Shown piece after piece: positions 7,685 to 16,026 of a DNA stretch of 64,000 bases. Positions within the stretch are counted from its first letter, which is position 1. Every line of letters begins with the position of its first letter. Below the pieces are notes generated by a model, which was not told where the DNA came from, did not search any database, and was given only the letters and a program-made list of their open reading frames with translations. Source of the DNA: Pseudomonas monsensis (GTDB lineage Bacteria; Pseudomonadota; Gammaproteobacteria; Pseudomonadales; Pseudomonadaceae); assembly GCF_014268495.2 (NCBI RefSeq), contig NZ_CP077087.1:1739501-1803500 (forward strand). Direction: 5' to 3'. Made by a program: the position numbers and the translations under genes.

Positions 7685-8401
7685 ATGCTGACACCCACCA
7701 GACTTCTTATTGCCTTCAGTTTTCTGGCCGTTAGTACTCAGGTCAACGCCGCCTGCACCACCCAGAGTTTCGACGGCACATCCATGTCGCGCTGCAACGT
7801 CTGGCCGGCCTTCCCGAGTCAGGCGATCTCGGTGAAATCCACCTACCTTGCCGATTCCGGCGGCGATGATGCCGGGGTATTCGACCTGGACCTGTCGATC
7901 GTCAATGCCAGTAACGCCAAGCCCATCGCCACTTATCGCAAACCGGGGGCCTTCAACTCCGATGCGGTGCGCTTTGATGATCTGCGCATCGACACCGCTC
8001 GCTATCGCCTGGCGCCGGAGGTTCGGGCCTTTGGCCTGCGCGCCAAGTTCGTGCACAGTTCCCATGCCATTCCCTATGAGAAAACCGATCTGGCGTTGTA
8101 TGTGCGTGAGGGGGATGAATTGCGTCCGGTACTCGAAGGCCTCGTCGTGTACAAGAACAACGGTGAATTCACCAACGACTGCGAAGGCTATACCCGGGAA
8201 ATCCGCAGGACGCTCGAGGTCGGCCCGTCGAGTCATCATGGTTTCGCCGACCTGATCGTCACCACCCGTGGCACAAAAATGAAGAACACCCGATCCGCCA
8301 GCCAGTGCGTGTCGAAAACCACCCACCTGAAAAGCCAACAGATCACCCTGACCTACGACGGCCAGCAATACATCGTCCCCGAAGACCTCAGAGGTTACTG
8401 A
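7685..8401 (+). CDS. Secreted protein of unknown function, copy 2 of a tandem pair
   Basis: A 238-residue protein with a signal peptide (RLLIAFSFLAVSTQVNA, likely cleavage after VNA). It is a diverged paralogue of the preceding gene: CNVWPAFPSQ, IDTARYRLAPEVRAFGLRAKF, LYVREGDELRPVLEGLVVY, SSHHGFADLIVTT and ITLTYDGQQYIVPEDLRGY line up in the same order. A ribosome site (CAAGGAAG) precedes the ATG. fosA starts only 4 bases after the stop, so all three genes may be co-transcribed, although a functional link to fosfomycin resistance is not implied. No recognisable catalytic motif is present. Confidence 0.82.
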   Translation: MLTPTRLLIAFSFLAVSTQVNAACTTQSFDGTSMSRCNVWPAFPSQAISVKSTYLADSGGDDAGVFDLDLSIVNASNAKPIATYRKPGAFNSDAVRFDDLRIDTARYRLAPEVRAFGLRAKFVHSSHAIPYEKTDLALYVREGDELRPVLEGLVVYKNNGEFTNDCEGYTREIRRTLEVGPSSHHGFADLIVTTRGTKMKNTRSASQCVSKTTHLKSQQITLTYDGQQYIVPEDLRGY

Positions 8402-8405
8402 ACCG

Positions 8406-8822
8406 ATGCTCACCGGCCTCAACCACCTGACCCTGGCGGTCAGCGATGTGGATCGCAGCCTGGCGTTTTATCACGAGCTGCTGCAACTGCGCGTCGAAGC
8501 GACATGGGACGCCGGTGCCTACCTGTCGCTGCCGGGGCTGTGGTTGTGTCTGTCACTCGATCCGCAGCGCCTGTCCGCGCCCGCCGTCGATTACACCCAT
8601 TACGCGTTCAGCCTCGGCGAGGTGGATTTTCCGCACTTCGTCCAGCGGCTAAAAGCGGCCAACGTGCAGCAATGGCGGGACAACCGCAGCGAAGGTGCAT
8701 CGTTCTACTTTCTCGATCCTGATGGCCACAAGCTCGAAGTCCACGTCGGTGATCTGGCCTCGCGACTGGCAGCGTGTCGGTTCAAACCGTACACCGGCAT
8801 GCGTTTTTACGACGAGTCATGA
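8406..8822 (+). CDS. fosA: FosA fosfomycin resistance glutathione transferase
   Basis: A 138-residue glyoxalase-superfamily enzyme with the FosA signature from end to end: MLTGLNHLTLAVSD at the start, DYTHYAFS in the middle and RSEGASFYFLDPDGHKLEVH. The metal ligands are His7, His65 and Glu111, one residue offset from the classical FosA His7/His64/Glu110. The SEGAS loop matches the potassium-binding loop. FosA adds glutathione to the fosfomycin epoxide in the cytosol in a Mn- and K-dependent reaction. It follows the secreted-protein pair by 4 bases. Assignment is strong; activity level is not predictable. Confidence 0.92.
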   Translation: MLTGLNHLTLAVSDVDRSLAFYHELLQLRVEATWDAGAYLSLPGLWLCLSLDPQRLSAPAVDYTHYAFSLGEVDFPHFVQRLKAANVQQWRDNRSEGASFYFLDPDGHKLEVHVGDLASRLAACRFKPYTGMRFYDES

Positions 8823-8883
8823 TCAGACACATTTGTCTGTTATAGACTGGCCACCACGTGTAATGGCCCCGTGCAGGTTTTCC

Positions 8884-9522
8884 ATGACTCCATCGTTGTT
8901 ACTGGCCGTGCTGGCCTCGGGTTTCATCTATGGCATCACGCCGGGTCCTGGCGTGCTGGCGGTGTTCGGTATTGGCGCGGCCCACGGACGGCGGGCCGGG
9001 GCCGGTTTTCTCTGCGGGCATCTGCTCGGCGATGTGGTCTGGTGCAGCACCGCGCTGATCGCCATTGTCGGCGCCCGGGAAATCGGCAGCACTGCGTTCG
9101 ATGTGCTCGGCGTGCTCAGCGGTTTGTACCTGTTCTGGCTTGGCTGGCGTGCAGTGCGTGCTCAGCGTCGCAGCGGTGACGAACCGCAAGGCGCGGCGCG
9201 CCAGCCGTTCTGGCACGGTATTGTGTTCGGTCTGACCAATCCCAAGGCGTACCCAGTGGCAGTCGCGACGTTCACCGCGCTGCTGTCGAGCCGCGCTGAA
9301 TTGCTGAGCTGGTCGATGCTGCCGACGCTGATCGCCCTGAGCTTCCTCGGCGGACTGCTGGCCTACGCGATCCTGATTGGCGTGGTCGGCGCGCAGCGCG
9401 TGCGGAGGCTGTATCAGCGTCACGAATTGCTGATCACGCGGTTGTGTGGCGTGATGTTCATCGGTTTCGCCATCAACGCGCTGATGCATGCGCTGCCGGG
9501 GCTGATGCCGAACAAGGCTTGA
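8884..9522 (+). CDS. LysE/RhtB family translocator
   Basis: A 212-residue inner-membrane protein of the LysE superfamily of amino-acid exporters. About six hydrophobic segments are visible, the first being LLLAVLASGFIYGITPGPGVLAVF with the conserved ITPGP motif. The mid-protein GLTNPKAY matches the family's second motif (NPKA). The start at 8884 is preferred because upstream codons in the same frame overlap fosA and lack hydrophobic character. The exported substrate is unknown. Confidence 0.88.
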   Translation: MTPSLLLAVLASGFIYGITPGPGVLAVFGIGAAHGRRAGAGFLCGHLLGDVVWCSTALIAIVGAREIGSTAFDVLGVLSGLYLFWLGWRAVRAQRRSGDEPQGAARQPFWHGIVFGLTNPKAYPVAVATFTALLSSRAELLSWSMLPTLIALSFLGGLLAYAILIGVVGAQRVRRLYQRHELLITRLCGVMFIGFAINALMHALPGLMPNKA

Positions 9523-9601
9523 AGGTGTGTGCAGGGATGCGCAATCAAGAGGTCACGGATGGTTGATCAGTGCTGCATTACCCGGACACCCACGCTGAAC
9601 C

Positions 9602-10951
9602 ATGGAAAGCCGAAATTCCGCGCCGTTGGCGAGTTTTATTGATTTATTGCTGGATGCCGTTTGCGCGGTCGACAAGCAGGGCCGTTTCGTTTTTGTCAGT
9701 GCTGCTTGCGAGCGGATCTTCGGTTACACACCTGAAGAGCTGATCGGCCGGCAAATGATCGAACTAGTGCACCCGGCCGACCGTCAGCGCACCCTGGCCG
9801 CCGCCCATGAAATCATGGGTGGCGACCCCAAACACAACTTCGAAAACCGCTACGTGCGCAAGGATGGCAGCATCGCCCATATCCTCTGGTCGGCACGCTG
9901 GTCGGAAGTCGATCAACTGCGCATTGCCGTGGCCCGCGACATCACCGAACGCAAGCAGGCCGAATCCCGGCAGGCGGCGTTGTATGCGATCTCGGAGGCG
10001 GCGCACGTGGCAGAGGATTTGCTGGCGCTGTTCAAGCGCATTCACCTGATCATTGGCGAATGGCTACCGGCGCTGAACTTCTCCGTGGCGCTGTACGACG
10101 AACATTGCGCCAAGCTGAATTTCCCTTACCACGTCGATGACCACGAATTGCAGCCCGAGCAACCGGGCACGGTCACCGGACGTCTGTGCACGCAAGTGAT
10201 CCGCAGCGGTCAACCGATCCTGCTGACACCGGACAGTCCCGATGCCTCTCCCGAATTCGCCGCGCTGGTGGCCGGGCAGGATTCACCCTGCTGGCTCGGC
10301 GTGCCGTTGCACTCGAAAAACGGCACCATCGGCGCACTGATCGTAAAGAGCCTGCCCGGCGGCGAGCGCTACACCGAACAGGACAAGGAACTGCTGCAAT
10401 ACGTCTGTGCCCAGGTCGCGACTGCCATCGAGCGCCAGCAATTGCATGCACGGCTCAAACGCATGGCGCAGTACGACCAACTGACGCAGTTGCCCAATCG
10501 CGAATTGCTCCGGGATCGCCTCAAATCTGCGCTGACCAGCGCACGGGAAGCGTCGGGCAACATGGCGCTGCTGTATGTCGATCTGGATCGCTTCAAGCAG
10601 GTCAATGACACCTTTGGTCACGCCGTTGGCGACATGCTGTTGCAAACCGTGGCCAACCGGTTGAAGGGGTGCGTGCGCGAGACTGATACCGTCGCGCGCA
10701 TCGGTGGCGATGAGTTCATCGTGCTGCTGCACAGCGTTCACGTCGCGGAAGATGCCGACAGCGTGGCGCAAAAAATCCGCCAGGTGCTGGTACAACCGAT
10801 GCGTCTGGACGGTCACAACCTGCACATCGAACCGAGCATCGGTGTCGCCCGTTACCCGGAACACGGCAGTGAAGAACAACAACTGTTTCGCCACGCCGAT
10901 CAGGCCATGTACACGGCGAAACGCTTGAACCATCGGGCGCTGGATATCTGA
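9602..10951 (+). CDS. Diguanylate cyclase with PAS and GAF sensor domains
   Basis: A 449-residue soluble signalling protein. A PAS domain spans about residues 8-120 (DAVCAVDKQGRFVFVSAACERIFGY, then RKDGSIAHILWSARW and the PAC-like RDITERKQ). A GAF domain spans about 125-280. The GGDEF domain spans about 290-449, with an intact GGDEF at 368-372 and an RETD I-site at 359-362, five residues upstream. It should therefore make c-di-GMP from two GTP and be product-inhibited. No EAL domain is present and there are no membrane segments. No cognate partner is adjacent. Confidence 0.92.
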   Translation: MESRNSAPLASFIDLLLDAVCAVDKQGRFVFVSAACERIFGYTPEELIGRQMIELVHPADRQRTLAAAHEIMGGDPKHNFENRYVRKDGSIAHILWSARWSEVDQLRIAVARDITERKQAESRQAALYAISEAAHVAEDLLALFKRIHLIIGEWLPALNFSVALYDEHCAKLNFPYHVDDHELQPEQPGTVTGRLCTQVIRSGQPILLTPDSPDASPEFAALVAGQDSPCWLGVPLHSKNGTIGALIVKSLPGGERYTEQDKELLQYVCAQVATAIERQQLHARLKRMAQYDQLTQLPNRELLRDRLKSALTSAREASGNMALLYVDLDRFKQVNDTFGHAVGDMLLQTVANRLKGCVRETDTVARIGGDEFIVLLHSVHVAEDADSVAQKIRQVLVQPMRLDGHNLHIEPSIGVARYPEHGSEEQQLFRHADQAMYTAKRLNHRALDI

Positions 10952-11068
10952 TCGGCGGCGCGCCGTTCGTCGCGACATCGGCAACTTTTCTAAACCTTTG
11001 CCGCCCAGAAAATTCTCAATTCAGGTGGGCAGTTGCTCGCGACGATCAATACCAAGAGGTAGAGAATC

Positions 11069-11227
11069 ATGCCTAATTCAAGAAACTCGAACTCGGGAAA
11101 CTTCGCTAACGATCGAACGAAGGCGTCTGAAGCCGGTCGCAAAGGTGGGAAAACCACCACCACGACCGTCGATAAAGAGCCTGCGAAAACCGAAATGGGC
11201 CGCAAACCCGCTCAAAAATCGAAGTAA
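11069..11227 (+). CDS. KGG-motif general stress microprotein
   Basis: A 52-residue, Lys/Ser/Thr-rich protein starting MPNSRNSNSGNFANDRTKAS. It contains EAGRKGGK, the KGG motif of con-10/GsiB-like stress proteins, once here and in partial form as MGRKPAQ. These small hydrophilic proteins accumulate under stress or in stationary phase; their mechanism is not established. A ribosome site (AGAGGTAGAG) precedes the ATG. It is followed 72 bases later by a DUF4142 gene, another family often induced by stress. Confidence 0.8.
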   Translation: MPNSRNSNSGNFANDRTKASEAGRKGGKTTTTTVDKEPAKTEMGRKPAQKSK

Positions 11228-11299
11228 GTGAAGGTTGTTTTGATTGAGAGGCGGGGGCGTAAGCTCCCGCTTGAATTTCGAATGAAGGAGGGCGCGACC

Positions 11300-11815
11300 A
11301 TGAGCCGGATGGCCACCCGTATACGTAACGCTGTTTTTGCACCTGTGTCGGGCCTGCTGTTGAGCGTGTGTGCCACTGGCGTTTTTGCCCAGTCGCCCAC
11401 CGATTTCATCAACGATGCCTCCGCCAAAGGCATGGCCGACATCGAGGCCAGCCGTCTGGCCCACAGCAAGGCCGAATCGAAAGAGGTCAAGGACTACACC
11501 ATCGTCGTGATCAACGATCGCACCACGGCCAATCAGCACCTGGCGAAAATCGCCAAGAAGCTTGATCTGCCGGTGGCGCCCCGTGAAGAACTCGCAGACA
11601 AGGCCAAGGAATTGATGCCGCAGGTGACCGACGGCCCTTCTTTCGATCAGGCCTATGCCGCCAGCCAGGTCAAAGCCACTGAAGAGGCCATCGAGCAGAT
11701 TCAGCAGGAGGCACAAAACACTGACGTGCCGGAAATCAAAGCCTTCGCGGATGAAACGTTACCCAAGCTGCAAAGCCATTTGCAAATGGCTCGCCAATTA
11801 CAGGCCAGCCGTTGA
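11300..11815 (+). CDS. DUF4142 domain protein, exported
   Basis: A 171-residue protein with a signal peptide (hydrophobic VFAPVSGLLLSVCATGVFAQ, likely cleavage after VFA). The mature protein is helical, with the DUF4142 pattern: SPTDFINDASAKGMADIEASRLA, VKDYTIVVINDRTTANQHLAKIA and a C-terminal LPKLQSHLQMARQLQ. The family has a ferritin-like four-helix appearance and is annotated only as putative outer-membrane or periplasmic. The start at 11300 follows AAGGAG by nine bases. A strong terminator-like hairpin follows the stop. Confidence 0.88.
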   Translation: MSRMATRIRNAVFAPVSGLLLSVCATGVFAQSPTDFINDASAKGMADIEASRLAHSKAESKEVKDYTIVVINDRTTANQHLAKIAKKLDLPVAPREELADKAKELMPQVTDGPSFDQAYAASQVKATEEAIEQIQQEAQNTDVPEIKAFADETLPKLQSHLQMARQLQASR

Positions 11816-11828
11816 TCAAGATATAAAG

Positions 11829-11890
11829 ATCGCAGCACTCGGCAGCTCCGGCACTCTTTCTGCTGGAGCTGCCGAAGGCTGCGATTTTTT
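11829..11890 (+). terminator. Long inverted repeat with T-run
   Basis: Arms gatcgcag...ctgcgat and cggcagctcc...ggagctgccg enclose a short loop, and the right arm is followed by TTTTTT. It is placed directly after the DUF4142 gene. Confidence 0.7.
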
Positions 11891-11905
11891 GCTTTTATCT
11901 GACCA

Positions 11906-12316
11906 TCAACACTCATTCAGATCCTGTTTCGACTTGCTCTTCTCGCCCAGCCCCTCAAGATTGAACACTTCCCCTTCGCCCAACGCACGGTAATGCCTGC
12001 GCAGCGCTTCCAGTTGCTTCAAATCCAGCGCCTCCAGCCCGAGCATCGCGTTCTGCGCCTCTTTGGTCACCAACAGCAATTCGTCGATCTTCAAATGCAG
12101 GATGTCGGTGTCGCGGTTTTGGGTGTTCTGGATCAGGAACACCATCAGAAAGGTGATGATGGTCGTCGAGGTATTGATGATCAGTTGCCAGGTGTCGTTG
12201 TAATGAAAAATCGGCCCACTCAAGCCCCACAGTCCAATCAGGATCAGCGCCCCCATAAACGTCTTGGGGCTACCGGCCCACAGGGCGAGCTTCTGGGAGA
12301 TTTTCGCGAATTTCAT
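11906..12316 (-). CDS. Low-affinity iron permease family protein
   Basis: A 136-residue membrane protein starting MKFAKISQKLALWAGSPKTF. It has two hydrophobic segments (FMGALILIGLWGLSGPIF and IINTSTTIITFLMVFLIQNTQ) followed by a charged cytosolic tail (NRDTDILHLKIDELL). This matches the Pfam low-affinity iron permease family, which is widespread in bacteria but functionally unproven there. The start at 12316 is preferred over 12331 because GAGGAA lies 8 bases upstream. It is a single gene convergent with the DUF4142 gene. Confidence 0.85.
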   Translation of the reverse strand: MKFAKISQKLALWAGSPKTFMGALILIGLWGLSGPIFHYNDTWQLIINTSTTIITFLMVFLIQNTQNRDTDILHLKIDELLLVTKEAQNAMLGLEALDLKQLEALRRHYRALGEGEVFNLEGLGEKSKSKQDLNEC

Positions 12317-12536
12317 TGCCGTGTTCCTCATAAGGAATGCCTGAAATTCAGACAGTGACGGCGGGATGAAAATTCTACTTGCAGCCTTAGCTCTGAGATA
12401 AACGTTGTGAGTTCGTCAGCGTTTCGCTGCGCATGGAGGCGAAACTTTCATTGTGCTGGTTTGTGTCTAGTATCAAGTGGCAATCAAACTGCCATTAGCG
12501 CACAACACGGATAGACAACAACGCAAGAGGCCACTC

Positions 12537-13622
12537 ATGGAATTCTTCGAAAAGTTAGCCAGCCTAGCCGCCAAAGTCCGGTTGCAAAGCGCTGCCATCC
12601 AGACGGAAGAAGCAACGAAAAATGCTTTTGTCATGCCTTTTATCAGCACTGTTCTGGGCTACGACGTTTTTGACCCGACTGAGGTGACCCCCGAGTTTGT
12701 CTGTGACATTGGTACGAAGAAAGGCGAAAAAATTGATTACGCCATCATGAAGGAAGGAGAGGTTCAGATTCTGATCGAGTGCAAAAAGATCGGTGAGCCA
12801 CTGCATATCAATCATGCCTCTCAGCTGTTTCGCTACTTTCACGTGACCAGTGCCCGCATCTCCATCCTTACCAATGGTCAGGTCTACAAGTTTTTTACGG
12901 ACTTGGATGCGCCTAACAAAATGGATGAAAAGCCATTCCTGGAGTTGGACCTTCTAGATATTGATGAATACTCGGTGCCCGAGTTGGTCAAATTGACGAA
13001 GTCGGCTTTTGATGTTGACTCAATCATCAACGCGGCTGGCGAATTGAAATATGTCAGCCAGATAAAGAAGGTGATCGCGGCGCAGGTCAGCAAGCCGGAC
13101 GATGACTTCGTCAAGGTTTTCGCTTCTCGTGTGTACGACGGCGTGATTACGCAAAAGGTACGTGAACAGTTTCATGAGTTGACGAGGAAAGCCGTAGTGC
13201 AGTTTTTGAACGATCAGATAAACGATCGCCTAAAATCTGCAATGAGTGGTGCAATCCAGCCCGCGTTGGCGTCCTTGCCATCGGCTTCAACTGGAACTGA
13301 CCCAGTTGATCCACGAGACGAATCAGACGATAAGGTGCTGACAACGCTGGAAGAGCTTGAGGGTTATCACATTGTCCGTGCCCTAGTCAGATCAGTGGTT
13401 GACGCCAAGCGAATTGTTCAACGTGATACTCAAAGTTATTTTGGCATCTTGCTGGATGACAATAATCGTAAGCCGATCTGTCGCTTACACTTCAATCGCT
13501 CTCAGAAATATATTGGTATCTTTGATGAAGAAAAGAACGAAACGCGACACCCGATTAGTTCGGTTGACGACATTTATGAGTATTCAGAGCATTTGAAGAA
13601 GACAGTCGGCTTTTACGATTGA
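12537..13622 (+). CDS. Solitary type I restriction HsdR N-terminal-like protein
   Basis: A 361-residue soluble protein. The N-terminal half matches the HsdR N-terminal nuclease domain: EKIDYAIMKEGEVQILIECKK gives the PD-(D/E)xK triad Asp67, Glu81 and Lys83, and NHASQLFRYFHVTSARISILTNG follows as in HsdR_N proteins. The helicase domains of HsdR are absent, and no hsdM or hsdS lies nearby. The C-terminal part (from about 260) has VLTTLEELEGYHIVRALVR and a beta-rich end, found in related stand-alone proteins. The ribosome site AGAGG precedes the ATG at 12537. Base composition is more AT-rich than its neighbours, which suggests acquisition. Confidence 0.8.
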   Translation: MEFFEKLASLAAKVRLQSAAIQTEEATKNAFVMPFISTVLGYDVFDPTEVTPEFVCDIGTKKGEKIDYAIMKEGEVQILIECKKIGEPLHINHASQLFRYFHVTSARISILTNGQVYKFFTDLDAPNKMDEKPFLELDLLDIDEYSVPELVKLTKSAFDVDSIINAAGELKYVSQIKKVIAAQVSKPDDDFVKVFASRVYDGVITQKVREQFHELTRKAVVQFLNDQINDRLKSAMSGAIQPALASLPSASTGTDPVDPRDESDDKVLTTLEELEGYHIVRALVRSVVDAKRIVQRDTQSYFGILLDDNNRKPICRLHFNRSQKYIGIFDEEKNETRHPISSVDDIYEYSEHLKKTVGFYD

Positions 13623-13629
13623 TTGAGAG

Positions 13630-13656
13630 AACCGGCCCAGGAGGCCGGTTTTTTTA
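13630..13656 (+). terminator. Rho-independent terminator
   Basis: AACCGGCC-cagga-GGCCGGTT followed by a T-run, directly downstream of the HsdR-N-like gene. It sits just before the end of the convergent AidA/PixA gene. Confidence 0.9.
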
Positions 13657-13660
13657 TAGG

Positions 13661-14200
13661 TCATTTTGTGATTTCTATTTTCGTCGACCAATCGAAATAC
13701 CCCACGGCCTCACACTGTTGATTGACCAGCATGAAGCTCAAGTGGCAGTGGGCAGTGCCGCTGTTTTTCGGTGTGCAGATCCAGAGGTGATCATCGGCGT
13801 TCTTGCTGCCCGGTTCAGCCGGGTTGTCCGGATTGGGGGCGGGCACCGTCAGGTTGGTGTGGACCTCCAGCCGCGGATCGGACAAGGCGTCGCCATCAGC
13901 GGTCAGGGCGTACATGACAATGCTGTGTTCAGCGATCAGGCTGACGGATCTTGCGCGCACATGCAGGTCACGATCAATGTCCACCGTAATCGTTAATTTA
14001 CTGTCATTTGTGACTATTTTTTTCGAGTTATCACCCGTGGCGAAAAAGATGAAGCCGTCGGCAATGCTTGTCGGCGCAGCAGCGTCCAGACTGGGATTCG
14101 GATACCGGGAAAGCACGGATTCGGCATCGACGATCAGCAGCACATTTTGTGCGCTGGTGGCGCCGGATGAGGGGGAACGGATCGGTTCGCTGGTCATCAT
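13661..14200 (-). CDS. AidA/PixA inclusion-body family protein, copy 2
   Basis: A 179-residue protein with the AidA/PixA pattern: NVLLIVDAESVLSRYPNPSLD at the N-terminus, GFIFFATGD, a central beta-rich region, DDHLWICTPKNSGTAHCHLSFMLV and a C-terminal GYFDWSTKIEI. It has no signal peptide. Family members form crystalline inclusion bodies in Xenorhabdus (PixA) or are quorum-sensing-controlled in Burkholderia (AidA). The start is ATG at 14200 or 14197, both behind AAGGA. It lies downstream of a second family member on the same strand, probably in one transcript. Confidence 0.82.
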   Translation of the reverse strand: MMTSEPIRSPSSGATSAQNVLLIVDAESVLSRYPNPSLDAAAPTSIADGFIFFATGDNSKKIVTNDSKLTITVDIDRDLHVRARSVSLIAEHSIVMYALTADGDALSDPRLEVHTNLTVPAPNPDNPAEPGSKNADDHLWICTPKNSGTAHCHLSFMLVNQQCEAVGYFDWSTKIEITK

Positions 14201-14322
14201 GGATTCCTTTCATGATGGTGGCTCAAGGCGACAGCCGCTTCGGTCAAGGCAACGCATCCTGTTCCGGCCGGGGCGGCGACGGATCGGTAAAGCCCCTCGT
14301 TGCCAAGGGGCTCGACGCATCA

Positions 14323-14826
14323 TCAGTTGTGGATCGAGATGAATGGGTCCCACGAGCAGCAGCCGATGATCTGGCAGTTGCGGTCAACGATCAGGAAGTG
14401 GAAGTGATAGGTCACGCGACCGCAGTCCAGGGTCTCGGATGACCAGTAATGGTTATCGACTTTCTGGCAGCTCGGCACGGATGGATTGCTGGTGTTCGGC
14501 ACCGCCACACAGGCGCTGGCCTTGCGTGGCGAGGGTGGGGAGATCAGGTCGGCGCCGGCGTTGCCAATGAATTTGTAGAAGATCACCGCCTGTTCGAAGC
14601 TCTGCGACAGACTGGTTTCACGCCAGCGGATCAGGTCGCCGACCTGCGCCTTGAGATCCAGTTCGCCACCGGCCTGACCGCTGACGACGTTGTCCTGATT
14701 GGTAACCATGTACACATGTTTCCAATCGATCAGCGTCGGATTTTTCGGGTCCTTGCTGATGTTTGGATACTTTTTCAGAATGGTTTCGGTGTCGATGGAA
14801 ACCAGAATATCTGTCACTCGAGACAT
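14323..14826 (-). CDS. AidA/PixA inclusion-body family protein, copy 1
   Basis: A 167-residue protein paralogous to the next gene. It has DILVSIDTETILKKYPNISKD, WKHVYMVTNQDNVVSGQAGGELDLKA, VGDLIRWRETSLSQSFEQAVIFY, DNHYWSSETLDCGRVTYHFHFLIVDRN and a final CCSWDPFISIHN. It is cytosolic, and six cysteines are concentrated in the C-terminal half. An AAGGAG ribosome site precedes the ATG, and a consensus-like sigma70 promoter lies about 180 bases upstream. Role in this organism is unknown. Confidence 0.85.
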   Translation of the reverse strand: MSRVTDILVSIDTETILKKYPNISKDPKNPTLIDWKHVYMVTNQDNVVSGQAGGELDLKAQVGDLIRWRETSLSQSFEQAVIFYKFIGNAGADLISPPSPRKASACVAVPNTSNPSVPSCQKVDNHYWSSETLDCGRVTYHFHFLIVDRNCQIIGCCSWDPFISIHN

Positions 14827-15004
14827 GGTAATGCTCCTTTTTCATAGTGAACGCCGGCCCGCAGTCCAGGCACGACGACGCTTGCTTGCCGTATGGCGTT
14901 TGCGAGCACACTACTGGGGGGAACCCACCGGTCACGAGAGATGAGCAGGCCGTGCTCCTTGCACGAAATCGTCTGATCGGGTTCCTTCCGATTGCCGCCA
15001 CTTG
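14827..15004. other. Leader region of the AidA/PixA pair
   Basis: No gene is seen here. If the promoter at 15005-15032 is used, this is an untranslated leader of about 170 bases in front of the AidA/PixA pair. It is long enough to hold post-transcriptional control sites, but I recognise no known riboswitch in it. Confidence 0.5.
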
Positions 15005-15032
15005 ACTATAGGTTTGTTTTTTTAGCTGTCAA
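15005..15032 (-). promoter_or_regulatory. Predicted sigma70 promoter for the AidA/PixA pair
   Basis: On the minus strand TTGACA (15032-15027) is followed after 16 bases by TATAGT (15010-15005). A long A-tract lies between the two boxes. Orientation is toward the AidA/PixA genes. Confidence 0.6.
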
Positions 15033-15202
15033 AATCGCTTTTATGCGACTCGACGGACGGTCGCAGCATTCATAACGACCAATCGGTCGGCGATAAGCCG
15101 GTGCGGTGATCTGACATCGTTTGCAATCAGTCGCTGTGGAACTGCCCGCTGCGCTGCCTGTATCGTGACGAACCGCTGCCATGCCCCCGACAGGAGAACG
15201 CA

Positions 15203-15973
15203 ATGAGTTGGTCCGCCAGACAATACGTCGCTTTCGAAGACGAACGCACCCGCCCGGCCCGCGATCTGCTGGCGGCGATTCCAACGGCACAGGCACGAAC
15301 GGTGGTCGATATCGGCTGCGGTCCCGGTAACTCGACAGAACTGCTGGTGCAGCGTTTTGCGCAAGCCACGGTCAGCGGCCTGGACAGTTCCTCCGACATG
15401 ATCGAGGCCGCGCGCAAGCGCTTGCCGCAGTTGCAGTTCGACGTCGCGCACATTGATAAATGGGCCGATGTCGGCCCTTACGATGTGATCTTTGCCAACG
15501 CCGTGCTGCAGTGGCTGCCGGATCACGCAACATTGTTACCGGCACTCGCCGGCAAGTTGTCGGCCGGTGGCAGTCTGGCGATCCAGATGCCGGACAACCT
15601 CAACGAGCCGTCCCACCGCTTGATGCGTGAAGTCGCTGCGAATGGCCCGTGGGCGAGCAAGCTCAGCGGCGCAGCGGGGCAACGCACCGACATGGCGAGT
15701 GCGAGCGATTACTTCTCCATGCTGCGACCGCACTGTGCGCGGGTCGATGTGTGGCGCACGACCTATCACCATCAGCTGTCTGGCGGGGCGGCGGGGGTGG
15801 TGGAGTGGTTCAAGGGCAGCGGCTTGATTCCGTTTTTGAGTCCGCTGACCGAAGAGGAAAAGACGCAGTACCTGGAGCAGTATCTGGCGGAGGTTGAGCG
15901 GGCTTATCCGGCGTTGGCGGATGGCTCGGTGTTGTTGCCGTTTCCCAGGTTGTTTATCGTCGCGACCCGATAA
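15203..15973 (+). CDS. tam: Trans-aconitate 2-methyltransferase
   Basis: A 256-residue SAM-dependent methyltransferase matching Tam along its length: MSWSARQYVAFEDERTRPARDLL, the SAM motif VVDIGCGPGNST (34-45), IFANAVLQWLPDH, LAIQMPDNLNEPSHRLMRE and the C-terminal FLSPLTEEEK...YLAEVERAYP...LLPFPRLFIVA. Tam methyl-esterifies trans-aconitate, a spontaneous inhibitor formed from cis-aconitate in the TCA cycle. A ribosome site (ACAGGAGAA) precedes the ATG. It is divergent from the AidA/PixA pair. Confidence 0.92.
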   Translation: MSWSARQYVAFEDERTRPARDLLAAIPTAQARTVVDIGCGPGNSTELLVQRFAQATVSGLDSSSDMIEAARKRLPQLQFDVAHIDKWADVGPYDVIFANAVLQWLPDHATLLPALAGKLSAGGSLAIQMPDNLNEPSHRLMREVAANGPWASKLSGAAGQRTDMASASDYFSMLRPHCARVDVWRTTYHHQLSGGAAGVVEWFKGSGLIPFLSPLTEEEKTQYLEQYLAEVERAYPALADGSVLLPFPRLFIVATR

Positions 15974-16026
15974 AATCAATTCGGACTGTTGTCCGGCTTG
16001 AGATTTTGGCTGCACTTTCGGACAGG

